NCBI GenBank assembly: GCA_905182985.1
Contig: CAJJDN010000069.1
Span: 193,035 to 257,034, forward strand
Origin: Paramecium sonneborni
Taxonomy: Eukaryota; Ciliophora; Oligohymenophorea; Peniculida; Parameciidae
Reading direction: 5' to 3'
Length of the DNA stretch: 64,000 bases
Below the pieces are notes generated by a model. That model was not told where the DNA came from. It did not search any database and was given only the letters and a program-made list of their open reading frames with translations. Shown here piece after piece: positions 24,893-36,840 of the stretch (position 1 is its first letter; every line of letters begins with the position of its first letter). A program made the translations under genes and the position numbers.

Positions 24893-26002
24893 TATATATT
24901 GTAATAATTTGACTCATAATCCATATAATAAAAATAACTATATAATTCAATTAACATATCCATAATATCGTTTACAACAACTCAATTACTCTAATTATGA
25001 TTCATCTTAAAAAGTGCATTGTAATCTTATTTTTATTTTCTTTCATGTACATAAAATATCGTTATTATCATTATCATCGTACTTTCATAACTTAATAAAG
25101 AATCCTATAAACCAATCAATACTTTGGACTTATATTTTTGAAATATATATATATATTCTTAAATAGTTGTTAAATAGATATTAAATTATAAATGTTTCTT
25201 AAATTTCCATCTTGTATTTCATTTTACTTTGCTTCTATTAAAATCTCACTTTCTATAGTATCAGTACCTTTATTCCCTAAATTATTTTATGTATATTTTT
25301 GTTTATATTAATCTTAAACTTTCTTCTTTTTTCATAAAAATTATTTTACAATTTCTATTCAAATCATTTATTATAAATATAATCGTAATATATCATTGAA
25401 ATCAAATAATTGTAACTTATTACTATGGAATAATATTTTAATCATTATCTACAAATTTCTTTTTGAATCCTTATCCATTATGATGCAATTTATTGATTAC
25501 CAAATTTTTCTTTGAGACACAAGAACTCTAATATTCTATTATTAATATTTATATAATTAATGTGATAATAATATTACTTAATATTCTTAGAAAAAGTAAT
25601 TTAAATTAGCGTAACTACTGATATGGCAATTATCTCCTTATTACTTAAAATTCTCATAAAACTTTAAGACAGATATTAGGACCTACTATGATCAAAGACA
25701 ATGATAAATATAGGATTTAATTTTATTGATTAAATTTCAGCATAAGTAATTTTCTCCTAATTCATTCTTCAATTTAGCTTGTCATTATCTTTTTATTTAC
25801 TATTAAGTTTTTTTAGCTATCAGATTATGAAAAAGAGTATTAGTGATTGAGAAGCAGAATTTCTTGATTGATGTTCTATAAGTTTTGAATGTTAAGTATA
25901 TTCAGAACAAAAGTTTTAATTGAAAAGAAGAAGGATAGAGGATCTTCAATAAAAGGATAAGTAGATTGTGTTTGTATAATAAAGAATTGATTTTAATATA
26001 AA
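24893..26002. other. AT-rich divergent intergenic region
   Basis: More than 1 kb of AT-rich DNA upstream of both the SBPase gene (-) and the channel gene (+). Its right part (from 25048) is the first copy of the exact duplication. No convincing coding frame was found; the real spacer in the genome is this segment counted once. Confidence 0.45.
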
Positions 26003-26236
26003 ATGTAGTTATCTAAAAAATTTGAAGAATTTTAAGACCTTGATCCAATTGAAAATTTTCCTTAAAGAAGAATATCAAGAACGATGGGTTACCAGAATAG
26101 CAAATCAATTCAAGAAGAAGATGAAGAGCAATCTTCTTCAAGTATGTAATAACCAAAACCAAAATTTCCAAAAATGAATTCATCAATTTAATAGCCCTGT
26201 GACCTTTGTGGAAGTGATATGAAAGTACCAACAATT
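25048..26236 (+). repeat. Exact 1,189-bp direct duplication, copy 1
   Basis: Base-for-base the same, by line comparison, as 26238-27426, offset 1,190. It ends exactly at the lone N (26237), in the middle of the channel gene's first exon. Best explained as overlapping contig ends that were not merged. Confidence 0.95.
26003..26236 (+). pseudogene. Truncated duplicate of the channel gene 5' end (assembly copy)
   Basis: Carries the same start (MQLSKKFEEFQDLDPI) and 78 codons as the channel gene at 27193, then stops at the N. There is no continuation into a different sequence, so it should not be counted as a gene. Confidence 0.9.
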
Positions 26237-26237
26237 N
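26237..26237. other. Single-N scaffold join
   Basis: The only ambiguous base in the window, located exactly at the junction of the two identical 1,189-bp copies; marks a contig join of unknown length. Confidence 0.95.
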
Positions 26238-27426
26238 TACATAAAATATCGTTATTATCATTATCATCGTACTTTCATAACTTAATAAAGAATCCTATAA
26301 ACCAATCAATACTTTGGACTTATATTTTTGAAATATATATATATATTCTTAAATAGTTGTTAAATAGATATTAAATTATAAATGTTTCTTAAATTTCCAT
26401 CTTGTATTTCATTTTACTTTGCTTCTATTAAAATCTCACTTTCTATAGTATCAGTACCTTTATTCCCTAAATTATTTTATGTATATTTTTGTTTATATTA
26501 ATCTTAAACTTTCTTCTTTTTTCATAAAAATTATTTTACAATTTCTATTCAAATCATTTATTATAAATATAATCGTAATATATCATTGAAATCAAATAAT
26601 TGTAACTTATTACTATGGAATAATATTTTAATCATTATCTACAAATTTCTTTTTGAATCCTTATCCATTATGATGCAATTTATTGATTACCAAATTTTTC
26701 TTTGAGACACAAGAACTCTAATATTCTATTATTAATATTTATATAATTAATGTGATAATAATATTACTTAATATTCTTAGAAAAAGTAATTTAAATTAGC
26801 GTAACTACTGATATGGCAATTATCTCCTTATTACTTAAAATTCTCATAAAACTTTAAGACAGATATTAGGACCTACTATGATCAAAGACAATGATAAATA
26901 TAGGATTTAATTTTATTGATTAAATTTCAGCATAAGTAATTTTCTCCTAATTCATTCTTCAATTTAGCTTGTCATTATCTTTTTATTTACTATTAAGTTT
27001 TTTTAGCTATCAGATTATGAAAAAGAGTATTAGTGATTGAGAAGCAGAATTTCTTGATTGATGTTCTATAAGTTTTGAATGTTAAGTATATTCAGAACAA
27101 AAGTTTTAATTGAAAAGAAGAAGGATAGAGGATCTTCAATAAAAGGATAAGTAGATTGTGTTTGTATAATAAAGAATTGATTTTAATATAAAATGTAGTT
27201 ATCTAAAAAATTTGAAGAATTTTAAGACCTTGATCCAATTGAAAATTTTCCTTAAAGAAGAATATCAAGAACGATGGGTTACCAGAATAGCAAATCAATT
27301 CAAGAAGAAGATGAAGAGCAATCTTCTTCAAGTATGTAATAACCAAAACCAAAATTTCCAAAAATGAATTCATCAATTTAATAGCCCTGTGACCTTTGTG
27401 GAAGTGATATGAAAGTACCAACAATT
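26238..27426 (+). repeat. Exact 1,189-bp direct duplication, copy 2
   Basis: Second copy, continuous on its right with the intact channel gene. This copy is in the correct genomic context on the downstream side; copy 1 is in context on the upstream side. Confidence 0.95.
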
Positions 27427-30420
27427 TACACTAATATGCACTCAAATAAAAGTTTTGATAAGAATCCATTTCAATAGGAATCAAAAATAAAGGTTGTTGA
27501 AAATAACAGTGGTAGTAGATTGATAGATGTATCTGTATAAGAGCCATAAGATTCATTATAATCTGAATCTGTAAAATAGAAGATTTATAATAGATTAAAT
27601 CACAATTGATGGATAAAAATAAATCAGTAACACTTAATTCTGTTCATGTAAAGAACATAGTTAACAAATTTGTTTAAAGGATGAAAAGAAACATAAATTG
27701 GAATTAATTGAAAGACATAACATTGATTGATGATTTAGCATAGAGTAATATGTTTAAATAAAAATAGTTTAACCTTAATTGTATAAATGGTTCACTATAT
27801 CCTATTTTAGTTTGACTTCATTAATTATTCTTACATCTTCAATATTTATTCCCTTGCATATTGCTGAACAAACAGGTTTTGAAATTCTAACCTATTTAAT
27901 ACATTGTTTATCAATTTTACAAATAGTTGCTGATATTCATTTTAAAAGAGGACCATTTCATTTAAGTGAAGGTAAGTTTAATAATGAATATTTTGATAAT
28001 TCTAAAATTATTTTAGATATAAGTCGATTAACTTCAGGAGTAGTTTTAATATTTTCATATCAATATGATCTTAAATATCTCATTGTACCTTATATTATAT
28101 TACAATTAATAAGATAAGGTGAACGTTTTGAAAATATCTACACATCAACATAATTAATAATTTATATTTTAATTCTTTGGATAGCATTAATAATGACATT
28201 TGCTTGTTTATTAGAATCAGATGAAGGCATTCATTATTCAATTTCATTAGCAATATCAATATTGACACATAATGGCACTATATATATTGAAGTTACTACT
28301 TAGAATGCTTTACTTTTGTAAAGTTTTATGATCATAAGTTCAATAACAATGATTTATACAGCATCAACAATATTTATATGGATTAAACCAACAATTAAGT
28401 TGGAAGAGGAGAAGGAGAAACATTTGGCATCATTTTTAAATGGTATTAAAGATAAAAAAATTGAATATGGATTACAGTGTCGTTGTTATTCATATTTAGA
28501 ATATGTAATTGATGTAATGATAATCATTAATCTAAGATTAGGAAGATATCATTAAGACCAGAGATCTATTAGCTAAGAAGTTATCCCCAGGCCTTTAAGA
28601 AGAACTTTAAATTTCTATTCGTTCTAAGATGGTTGATAAAATTAAATTGTTTGATAAGTTTACATCTAGTTTAAAATAACAATTAATTTATTGGTTTGAT
28701 ATGGCATAATATAACCCAGAAGAAAATATTGTGTAAGTAATAAATTTAATTTAAAATTAAATAGGAACATCAAGTTGAAGATTTCTGTCTCTATTATATT
28801 TTGAAAGGAAAAGTTAAAATTTAATTTTAAGGCTATTTTTAAGGTAAACCTAAACGGACTTTCCATACTTTATCAGAAGGACAGACCTTTGGAGAATTCT
28901 CATTTGTTAGTGGAATTCCTCCCTATATTTCTATTAATAGTTAAGGGTTGAGCACAGTTTTAAAGTTGAGAAGATCAGATTTCTTAGAAATCATTAAGAC
29001 TTTCCCTTAAGATAATGAGATTTTTTGTTTATTCAAGGATAATTGTTATTAGAATCACAATATGTTCGAATGTCATTATTGTAAAATAAAGGGACATTTA
29101 TTATTTGAATGTCAATACTTACAATATTATCCAAAAAGATTAAATGTTATTGAAAAGCATATCTATCCTCATCCATAATAACGATTTAAGTGTGAAAGAA
29201 AACATAAAGAACCAAAGGCTCTATTGATGTTATTTATTGTAGGAGAACGAGCTAAACAATACCAATAGAAATTATCCTAAGAAGTAATGACTTCAGAAGA
29301 CTTCCCTATGTCATCACAATTACCTTACAGTGAAAGTATTTATACCTTTGATATAAATATATATTAAATTTACATAGATTAGACCTAACAATCCGCCAGC
29401 TATTTGAGCAAAACCCAATCCATACACAAATATAGTCCAGAACATTTAAGTGACAATCCAGATAGCGATGGAGATCAACTATATGAAGAATAAGCTATTG
29501 ATCCTGTACTTAATAATCAGTTAAGAAAACAATAAAATAAAACTACTTTAAGAACTGCAGGATTTCCTTTCATGTCGGAAACTCTAGGTACTAAGGTTAA
29601 TAAGCCTATGATAGAGAACTTGCACAAAGAAAAGCTGCAAGTAATTACTGAGCAATCTTAAAGCAAATAACTTGATTCTCTAAATTCAAAATAAGAGGAT
29701 ACAAATTAATTGAGCAAATAGAGTAGCGGTTCACAAGCATTTGCTAAAAAAAACCATCTCTATACTGCTGCTCGTTCTATGCATACGAAATTAACTTTTC
29801 GATACTAACAATAATAATCTGGGTAAATGGAAGACCAAATTCAATTTCAATAATAATAATAGAATTCTATCAGATAAACTTCAAATAGATCCAACACATA
29901 TTCTAATCCTTTATCAAATAATCTATCTAATAATCCATCAAGTAATTCTAAGGCTAATACTAAATCTGCTAGAGTTTCTCCAACATAATTTCAATAACCA
30001 CCTCCTTAAAAAAAGAAGGAGGATAGAGCATCACATAGTGATTAATCACTCTCAGAACAACAGAGACATACAAACAGAAAAAAAAGTACTAAAACTGGGA
30101 CTAAGGTTAGTATTCTGAATTAAATGTCTCAATTCTAAATAATTAATACTCCTGAGGTATTGAATTTGATTTATCAATAGAATCATAACTATTAATATAA
30201 TGATATTGTTTTAAATAGATTTGAAAAGATGCATTTATTTAAGTATTATAATCCACATAATAACTACGATAATGTTATCGTAAGGTACAATTAATAATCA
30301 GTGTATAGAATGAACAAATTCCATAGATTGAAAAAGAGCAAGCCTATACATTATACTATAAAATGTTATGTATCTTCAAAAATAAAGAAAGTAAAGAGGA
30401 TTTTGGAATCTTAATTATGA
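27193..30420 (+). CDS. Cyclic-nucleotide-binding-domain (CNG/EAG-like) channel with atypical pore
   Basis: 1,041 residues after four introns (23, 23, 28, 28 nt), a multiple of three. Seen: cytoplasmic N-terminus with a VNKFVQRMKRNINW motif before S1; six hydrophobic segments between 27780 and 28390; a pore loop reading SILTHNGTIYIEVTTQN where K+ channels have T.TVGYGD, so GYG aligns with IYI; C-linker; a CNBD with LYYILKGKVKIQFQGY and GQTFGEFSFVSG, but the phosphate-binding Arg of the cassette is missing (PYISINS). A CCHC zinc knuckle follows (CHYCKIKGHLLFEC), then a long Gln/Ser/Asn-rich tail. S4 has few basic residues. Large family in Paramecium; this member is probably not a classical K+ channel. 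The first 234 bases are duplicated upstream by an assembly join. Confidence 0.85.
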
Positions 30421-30496
30421 GATCTGTTATAAAGTTTCTTACTAAGATATAATTAAAATTGTGTGTAATAATATGATATTAATAATGATATGGTTC

Positions 30497-32012
30497 TCAT
30501 TTAAGATTTTAATTGTCCCCATATTTTTCTTCAATCCATTTTAGAGTGATGGATCCTGGTCTTTCAATAGGTAAACCAAATGCTCTTGACCAAATGAGAT
30601 TAGCCATACATCCTAAAGCTCTTGAAACAGCAAAGACTACAGTATAATATTAGAATTCTCTCATTCCATAGTGATATAGAAGGACTCCTGAATGAGCATC
30701 AACATTTCTAAAATGATAATAAAATTTTATAATACGGCCATGGATTTTAGATTTTTCCAATAGTTTTTAAAACAGGTGGAATAACATGGTAACATTAAGC
30801 AGTTAAATTAACGAGAGGATCATCCTTAATGTGTCTAGCAGCAAATTCTTTTTAATGGATAAAACGTGGATCAGTATATCTAAGTACTGCATGTCCATAT
30901 CCTGGTATAACTCTACCTTCTCTAATGGTAGTAAGAACATAATCTTATATTTTTTCATTAGATATATTATCACCTAATTCTTCCTATAAAAATATGATAT
31001 TAGATATACTCTCATTTCTAATAACCATTTAAGTACTTCTTAATTAGCAAGACCATGTAATGGACCAGCTAAACCATTAACACCAGCAGAATATGATAAA
31101 TATGGATCTGCTAATGCTGAACCAACCAAATGTGTTGTATGAGCACTTACATTACCTCCTTCATGGTCAGCATGAATGCTAAGATAACCTCTTAAACATT
31201 CTCGAACTTCAAATTTATTATATCCAAGCATGTGTGCATAATTACCTGCCCAATCTAAATTTTCATCAGCTGAGATTATTTCACCATTCTATTTTATAAC
31301 AAATACATTTATACCTTATATTTATGTCTATAAATCATTGCAGCCACTCTTGGTAACTTGGCTAACAAATTCATAGCATCTTCATAGAAGTATTCCCAAT
31401 ATTAAGGCTTAGAGATCTTTCCTTAATCATAGCCTTATTAGAAAAGGGAATCTTTTTATAGATACAATAAAGTTTGAGATAACATTGTCATTGGATGAGC
31501 TTGTTTTGGTAAATTCAGAATAAATTGTTGGGTTTAAGAATCTAATTACCCTCTCTATTTCCATTCTTATTGAACATCAGCAAATTCTTGTTCGGCTAAA
31601 CATATTAATCTATATATATTTACATGGGAAATCTCCTGTGCATAACAACCAGAATAAAGCTTCAGGAAGAGGTTCATGACCATTTTCTGCTTTTTAAAGG
31701 TACTCCTACAATTCAGGGATATTGTAGTCTCTCATTGTTATACCCTAAGAACTTTTAAACTTAAATCATTACAGTCTTAGCATCCAACAAAGATGCATCA
31801 TAGAACATAGCAAACACATTTCTCATACCTCCTATTGCTTGATCTACGGTCACTTTACAGATCTCCTTAGATCCGTATTTCTTTCTAGCATCACGGAGCA
31901 AAGCTTATTTTACTGGCACAAGATCTCTCATTCTTTACTTTAAAAGACCATGGGAACTATTGAACACACTTCTGAAGAACAATTAGCCTACACTTCTTTG
32001 TTTTGTATGCAT
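30497..32012 (-). CDS. CS: Citrate synthase, mitochondrial
   Basis: 459 residues, five introns (26-28 nt), spliced length a multiple of three. Catalytic residues visible: first His in [17 protein letters not shown], second His in [16 protein letters not shown], and the Asp/His-region context [20 protein letters not shown]. Also [20 protein letters not shown] and [16 protein letters not shown] typical of type-I eukaryotic enzymes. The N-terminus ([20 protein letters not shown]) is rich in Arg/Ser and lacks acids, consistent with a mitochondrial presequence. Catalyses acetyl-CoA + oxaloacetate to citrate, entry to the TCA cycle. Its stop lies 77 bp from that of the convergent channel gene. Confidence 0.93.
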
Positions 32013-32404
32013 GATGAGATATTAAATTTATTGCCTAAATAAAAAGATATTTTATCATTTATACACGTATTATTTATATTATAATAACTTAATAAAAAGA
32101 TACGCAAAATTTCTCCTTTTATTTTTATAAAATTTAATTTTATAATTATATTCTTTTATTATTATATTAATATAATACTTCCAAAATTAAATTAATTGTA
32201 TTTAATTATATTATATTACATTTAATTTAAAACCCAATAATATCATCATATTATTGTTAAATATAAAATAAATGATAAATTAAATTAACCTCTCATATAA
32301 TTATCATTTAAAAATTAAACCACATAATAAATTAATATTAAAATATTAGAAAAGTTTAACCTTAAAATATATTATAACACTCTCTTATCTTTTTAACTCT
32401 TATA
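32013..32404. other. AT-rich intergenic DNA
   Basis: Nearly 400 bases upstream of the citrate synthase start, extremely AT-rich with short palindromic ATTAAT tracts; no coding frame recognised. Confidence 0.4.
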
Positions 32405-33290
32405 TCATATCATACATCCTCCCCTTTTTAGAGATAAAAGAACTATCCCTAAGATAAGATTCCCTTCATGTGGCAATTCTACTAAGTAAACAGGTGTCAA
32501 AGCTCCTAAATCAATTATCAATCTGGTCTAATCTCCACCTATGTCTTTATTCATCTAACCAAGACAACATGTGTAAAATCATCATATTTATATTATCACT
32601 ATAGACATGAATAGACTTGAATCTTATTCTTAACTACACCATTTTAGGCTACAATATTAATAAGCAATTTTACTAATTGAAATGATTACAAATTTCCCAC
32701 TTAACCATCCTTTTTATTTATATGGATCAAAATAACTACAAAATCATGATACATATTAAATGTACAAAAATTTTAAAGATTTTGAAAGCCTTCAAATTAG
32801 AATTGTAATTAAAAATATGATTTAGTTGTTAGTAACATGTTATTAATATTCTTCAGCCAGTTTGAGTAAATCATCTTTAGTTATGTTTGTAATTCTTGAA
32901 TTTTTAAATGAGACCATTAGATGTCTTATATTTTTTTTTCGAATAGAGAATCTAATAGAAATTAGGTGAGTGGTTAAATGAAATTAAAAAGTATCTTTAA
33001 AGGTGAGTTAGAATATCTCTAAATCCTCTGATTTTATAGCTATTGCAGCATTTTTTATTAAGATATCAGGTTAGTGGAATCTTATTGTAAATTCTGTAAT
33101 GAATTTATCTATATTTTCAAGGGATGCCAAAATCAATTCTTTTATTAGTACCTGTACTTAAATTGTTTAGAGATTATTGAATTAGGAAATTTGAAGAATT
33201 CGAGATATGAAATATTTTTTGAGATGGAATTATTTATAAATTCCGTATGATAATATTAGGAGTCTTAATGAATATATAATTAGAATGAAA
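32405..33290 (-). pseudogene. Decayed carbonyl-reductase-like short-chain dehydrogenase
   Basis: Minus-strand fragments in several frames match the order of an SDR of the carbonyl reductase type: LILASLENIDKFITEF, then PDILIKNAAIAIKSEDLEIF (for DILVNNAGIAFK), FHLTTHLI, ITNITKDDLLKLAEEYQQHV, GWLSGKFVIISISKI (for GWPNSAYGVSKIG, catalytic Tyr lost), NKIQVYSC and GALTPVYLVELPHEGN (for GAETPVYLALLPPEG). There is no start codon, no N-terminal TGxxxGIG nucleotide motif, and TGA stops fall between fragments (e.g. 32792). I read it as a pseudogene between citrate synthase and PSD. Confidence 0.65.
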
Positions 33291-33321
33291 CATTAAATAA
33301 TATAAGTAACAGCTAAATAGA

Positions 33322-34308
33322 ATGTCAATATTAGAATAGGCATTAAAAAAGGCAGTTGGTTTGGGATATTTGAAATGGGGATTAATATTTGGTGTTGCAA
33401 ATGGGATGGCAGTGTATTCATATTATAGAGAGAATCGAAATAATAATGATTTGGAAGCATATTAATAATCAGTGTCAAGATATGTTTCTTATTAATCAGG
33501 AAAGATGGCAGAGAGAAAGATTCCAAAATGGTTAAGAAGTCCTTTATTTTAATTATTTGGTTATGTGTATAATGTAAATTATGAGGATATGGTGGAGCCA
33601 TTAGAGAATTATGAGAATTTTTAACAATTTTTTACAAGAAAGATAAAGAGTAGAGAATTTGTTAAAGAGGGGAATAAATTGATAGTACCAGCAGATTCAA
33701 AAGTGCTGTCATTTTGTGAAGTGAAAGATGACAGTCCAATATTAGTTAAGAATATGCATTATAAATTGGGATATTTTTTAACAGGATAAGAGACCTTTGA
33801 GATGAATGCAAAAGTATTAGAAGATGCAAGAAAAAGAGAGAATACAAAATTATATTCAGTGATATTTTATTTGGCACCAGGAGATTATCATAGATATCAT
33901 TTACCTTGTGATTTTGAATTGAAAAGTAGAAGTCATATAGTAGGTCATTTGGCTCCAGTGAAAATAAGTTATATAGAAAAGAAAGAAAAAGTATACGAGA
34001 CAAATGAAAGAGTAGCATTATTTGGAACTTATTAATATGGATTAATGAATATAGTATTGGTAGGTGCTACAAATGTTGGATCTATGACTTTAAATTATGA
34101 TGTAGAATTTTAGACGAATAGAAAGGCAGAAGAATTATTTGTATATAAACATTATGATCCAAAAATATTTTTAAGGAAAGGAGATGAATTAGGAATGTTC
34201 AAATTGGGTTCAACAGTAGTGATGATGTTTGAAGCAGAGAATGTCAAATGGAACATAGAGGAAGGTTAAAAATGTAGATGGGGAGATGTATTTGCAGAAG
34301 TAAGTTGA
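33322..34308 (+). CDS. PSD: Phosphatidylserine decarboxylase
   Basis: 328 residues, no intron. Starts MSILEQALKKAVGLGYLKWG with a hydrophobic/basic N-terminus suggesting a mitochondrial inner-membrane anchor. Seen: FTRKIK near the N-terminal half, VPADSKVLSF, PGDYHRYHLPCDFELKSR (conserved active-site region), FGTYQYG, GATNVGSM, and the LGST motif (FKLGSTVVMMFE) where pro-PSDs self-cleave between Gly and Ser to make the pyruvoyl cofactor. Converts phosphatidylserine to phosphatidylethanolamine. STE24 follows 32 bp downstream on the same strand. Confidence 0.92.
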
Positions 34309-34340
34309 GTTTTGATAAATATATATCAATTTTAATTTTA

Positions 34341-35721
34341 ATGGCAATATTAAGAATAAAAGAATAAGAGGTATCATATTCTTATCTCTATATTGTTGTG
34401 TCTTATATAGTGATGAAGTATCTGTTGGAATAATTTATTAATCTAAGACAATTAGATTAATTATCAGTCAAATAGATGCCAATTCATATCGAACAGACTT
34501 TGGGGATTACATAGAAATAATTTAAGAGAAGTCAAAGATTTTATTATGATAAATTGTAAAATAGATTTAGATATTGTTTAGATCATTTGAAATGTATACA
34601 AAATCAATCAAAACAGCAATTGAGATAATTGTGATATTATGTGGTGTTATGCCATTTATTTGGGAAAGGACTGTCACATTCTTCAAAATGGATCCAAACT
34701 CAGAGGTAATTCTATTTTGAGTATAGTTTTAAAGAGGATTAGCATATATTTTTGTGGAATTTCTACGCCTCAAATTAATTGATGTTCCTAATAATTTTTA
34801 TAACACTCATGTTATAGAAAAGAGATATGATTTAAGTCAAATATCATTTGCACTTTAATTTAGTGATCTAGTTATTGAATCAGCCTTATGGGTAGTCTTT
34901 GTACCTATATTACTATATTCCTACTTATATGTAGCTGAACTAGGAGGAGACTATTTCTTTATAGCTGTATATATTAAATTAAGTATTAGATGCAATTCTT
35001 TGTATTAATTATGGCAATAGTATCTAGTCTTGTCTATCCAAATTACATTTAACCTTTATTCAATGAATTTGAAGAACTTAAAGAAACATAACTTAAATAG
35101 ACAATTAATCAATTAGCTTTACGAATGAACTTCCCTTTAGAAAAGATTCTAGTTATGGATGGATCTAAAAGATCCGATCATTCTAATGCATATTTCTTTG
35201 GTATGTATAGCAAACGTATTGTATTATTTGACACTCTTATCAATAATCTTACTAATGAAGAAATTGTAGCTGTTGTTGCTCATGAATTAGGACATTGGAA
35301 ATATAAACATCCTTATATTAAATTATTTTTCTTTTGCATCAAAAGTATTTTAATTAATTTATTATTTTTAGTCCTTATCACTTTCTATATTTTTGGTTTC
35401 TATAGAGATTCTGATGTTGTATTCTTAAGTTTTGGATTCAAGGAGAAATCTATTTTTATAGGCTCCGCTTTATTCTTTTCTCTTTTTGAACCCATGAATA
35501 CATTATTTCAAATATTTGAACTCCATCTATCTCGCTTCTTTGAATATTAAGCAGATATCTTTGCTAGTAATCATGGTCTAGGATCTTATCTAATGAGTGG
35601 ACTTATTAAATTGTTCAAATAGAATTCCACCAATTTAATGATAGATCCAGTCTATCAATGGTACTATAATAGTCATCCTTCATTGTTTGAACGATTGAAA
35701 TACTTAAATAAATTGAGATGA
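34341..35721 (+). CDS. STE24: CAAX prenyl protease 1 (STE24/ZMPSTE24)
   Basis: 437 residues after three introns (23, 21, 23 nt), a multiple of three. Integral membrane zinc metalloprotease of the M48 family: HExxH in [17 protein letters not shown], third ligand Glu in [14 protein letters not shown], and [20 protein letters not shown] upstream, all characteristic of STE24. Several TM helices, e.g. FVEFLRL..., [18 protein letters not shown] and [18 protein letters not shown]. Acts in the ER/nuclear envelope to trim prenylated CAAX proteins. Starts [19 protein letters not shown]. No ER-retention tail is obvious. Confidence 0.92.
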
Positions 35722-35828
35722 TTAATTAATTACTTTTTTATAATCATATTAATTATTTGACATTATCATATAAATTATTTGTCCAAACCCTACCTTAAAA
35801 TCCTAAAATTTTTTTCTACATTATTTTA

Positions 35829-36317
35829 ATGAATAACAAACTTTCTGATTTAATTAGTAACTATCTCAACGAATAGAAACATCTTTCAGATAAATATACC
35901 AGATTATTCAATCAAATCAAATAAGCTGATTCATACTATGGTCGTAATTCCAATTCTATACTTAATCTTAAAAAAAGATCTTCCAATTCAGATTATAGTT
36001 ATAGTTCCAATAAAGAAAAGGTTTATTGTTAATTTTGTGGAAAACAATATACCAGTAGATTACCATTAAAGAATCACATTGAAAAATTTCATTTCCAAGA
36101 AAACTATCCATCTAAACATGAACTCTCTACTAAATAAATCACTTCCTATGATGATGAAGAAGATTGTAGAAATGATGAAAATAGTTATAACGAAGCTGAT
36201 GAACAATTAAGACAAAAACTATTGAGAAATGTATAAGCCATTGAAAAAAGAGAAAATCAAACATAATCTTAAGAAGATGTAGTTATCAGTGGTATTGATT
36301 CAGATTCATAAAATTGA
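35829..36317 (+). CDS. Single C2H2 zinc-finger protein
   Basis: Intronless 162-residue protein. One classic C2H2 finger is present: VYCQFCGKQYTSRLPLKNHI followed by EKFHF (C-x2-C-x12-H-x4-H). The N-terminus is helical and Ser-rich, the C-terminus acidic (DDEEDCRNDE). A single finger with acidic flanks suits a nucleic-acid or protein-binding role; nothing more specific can be claimed. Confidence 0.75.
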
Positions 36318-36446
36318 TTCATATTATTATTCATATTATTCATTATTTTATTTAAAATCCATTTTTTACTCTTATGAACAATTTAACAAGGATTTTCATT
36401 TTTATACAGATGCTACTTATTTTTTTTATGGATTTCAATAATATTT

Positions 36447-36785
36447 ATGGATTCACAATAAATTGATTGTCCACTCTCAGAATTGATGACAAATGAAGAA
36501 ATAAGAGAATGGGCATTTTCATTGGATCCTCAACCTGAAAAAAAAAGCAAATTAAATTCATCCATGCCTTAAATTAGCAGTTCAGCTACTATTAATAGAG
36601 CTTGTCAAAAACAATAAGAATTAAAGACTAAATAAATCCCTCGAATCATTCAACCATAACCAATACAAATTGAAAATTAAAAACAAAAAAAAGAAATTAT
36701 ACATCGCCTAAAATTATAAAATAGACTCATGAAAGAAATGATCCAATAGTAAAAAGATTTATTAGAGCAGATGAAAAAGTCTTGA
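36447..36785 (+). CDS. Small coiled-coil protein, unknown
   Basis: 112 codons from MDSQQIDCPLSELMTNEEIR; a second in-frame ATG lies 14 codons downstream. Middle region Ser/Gln-rich, C-terminal helix IIHRLKLQNRLMKEMIQQQK predicts a short coiled coil. It lies between + strand genes, 55 bp before the adenylate kinase gene. No family recognised. Confidence 0.6.
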
Positions 36786-36840
36786 TTTAATTTTTAATTA
36801 TAATTATATCAATAATTTAAATAAAAAAAAAAGATAACTT

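Noticed and set aside
26003..26236. A second gene identical to the channel gene 5' end
   Set aside because: It is part of the exact duplication ending at the N and is not an independent gene.
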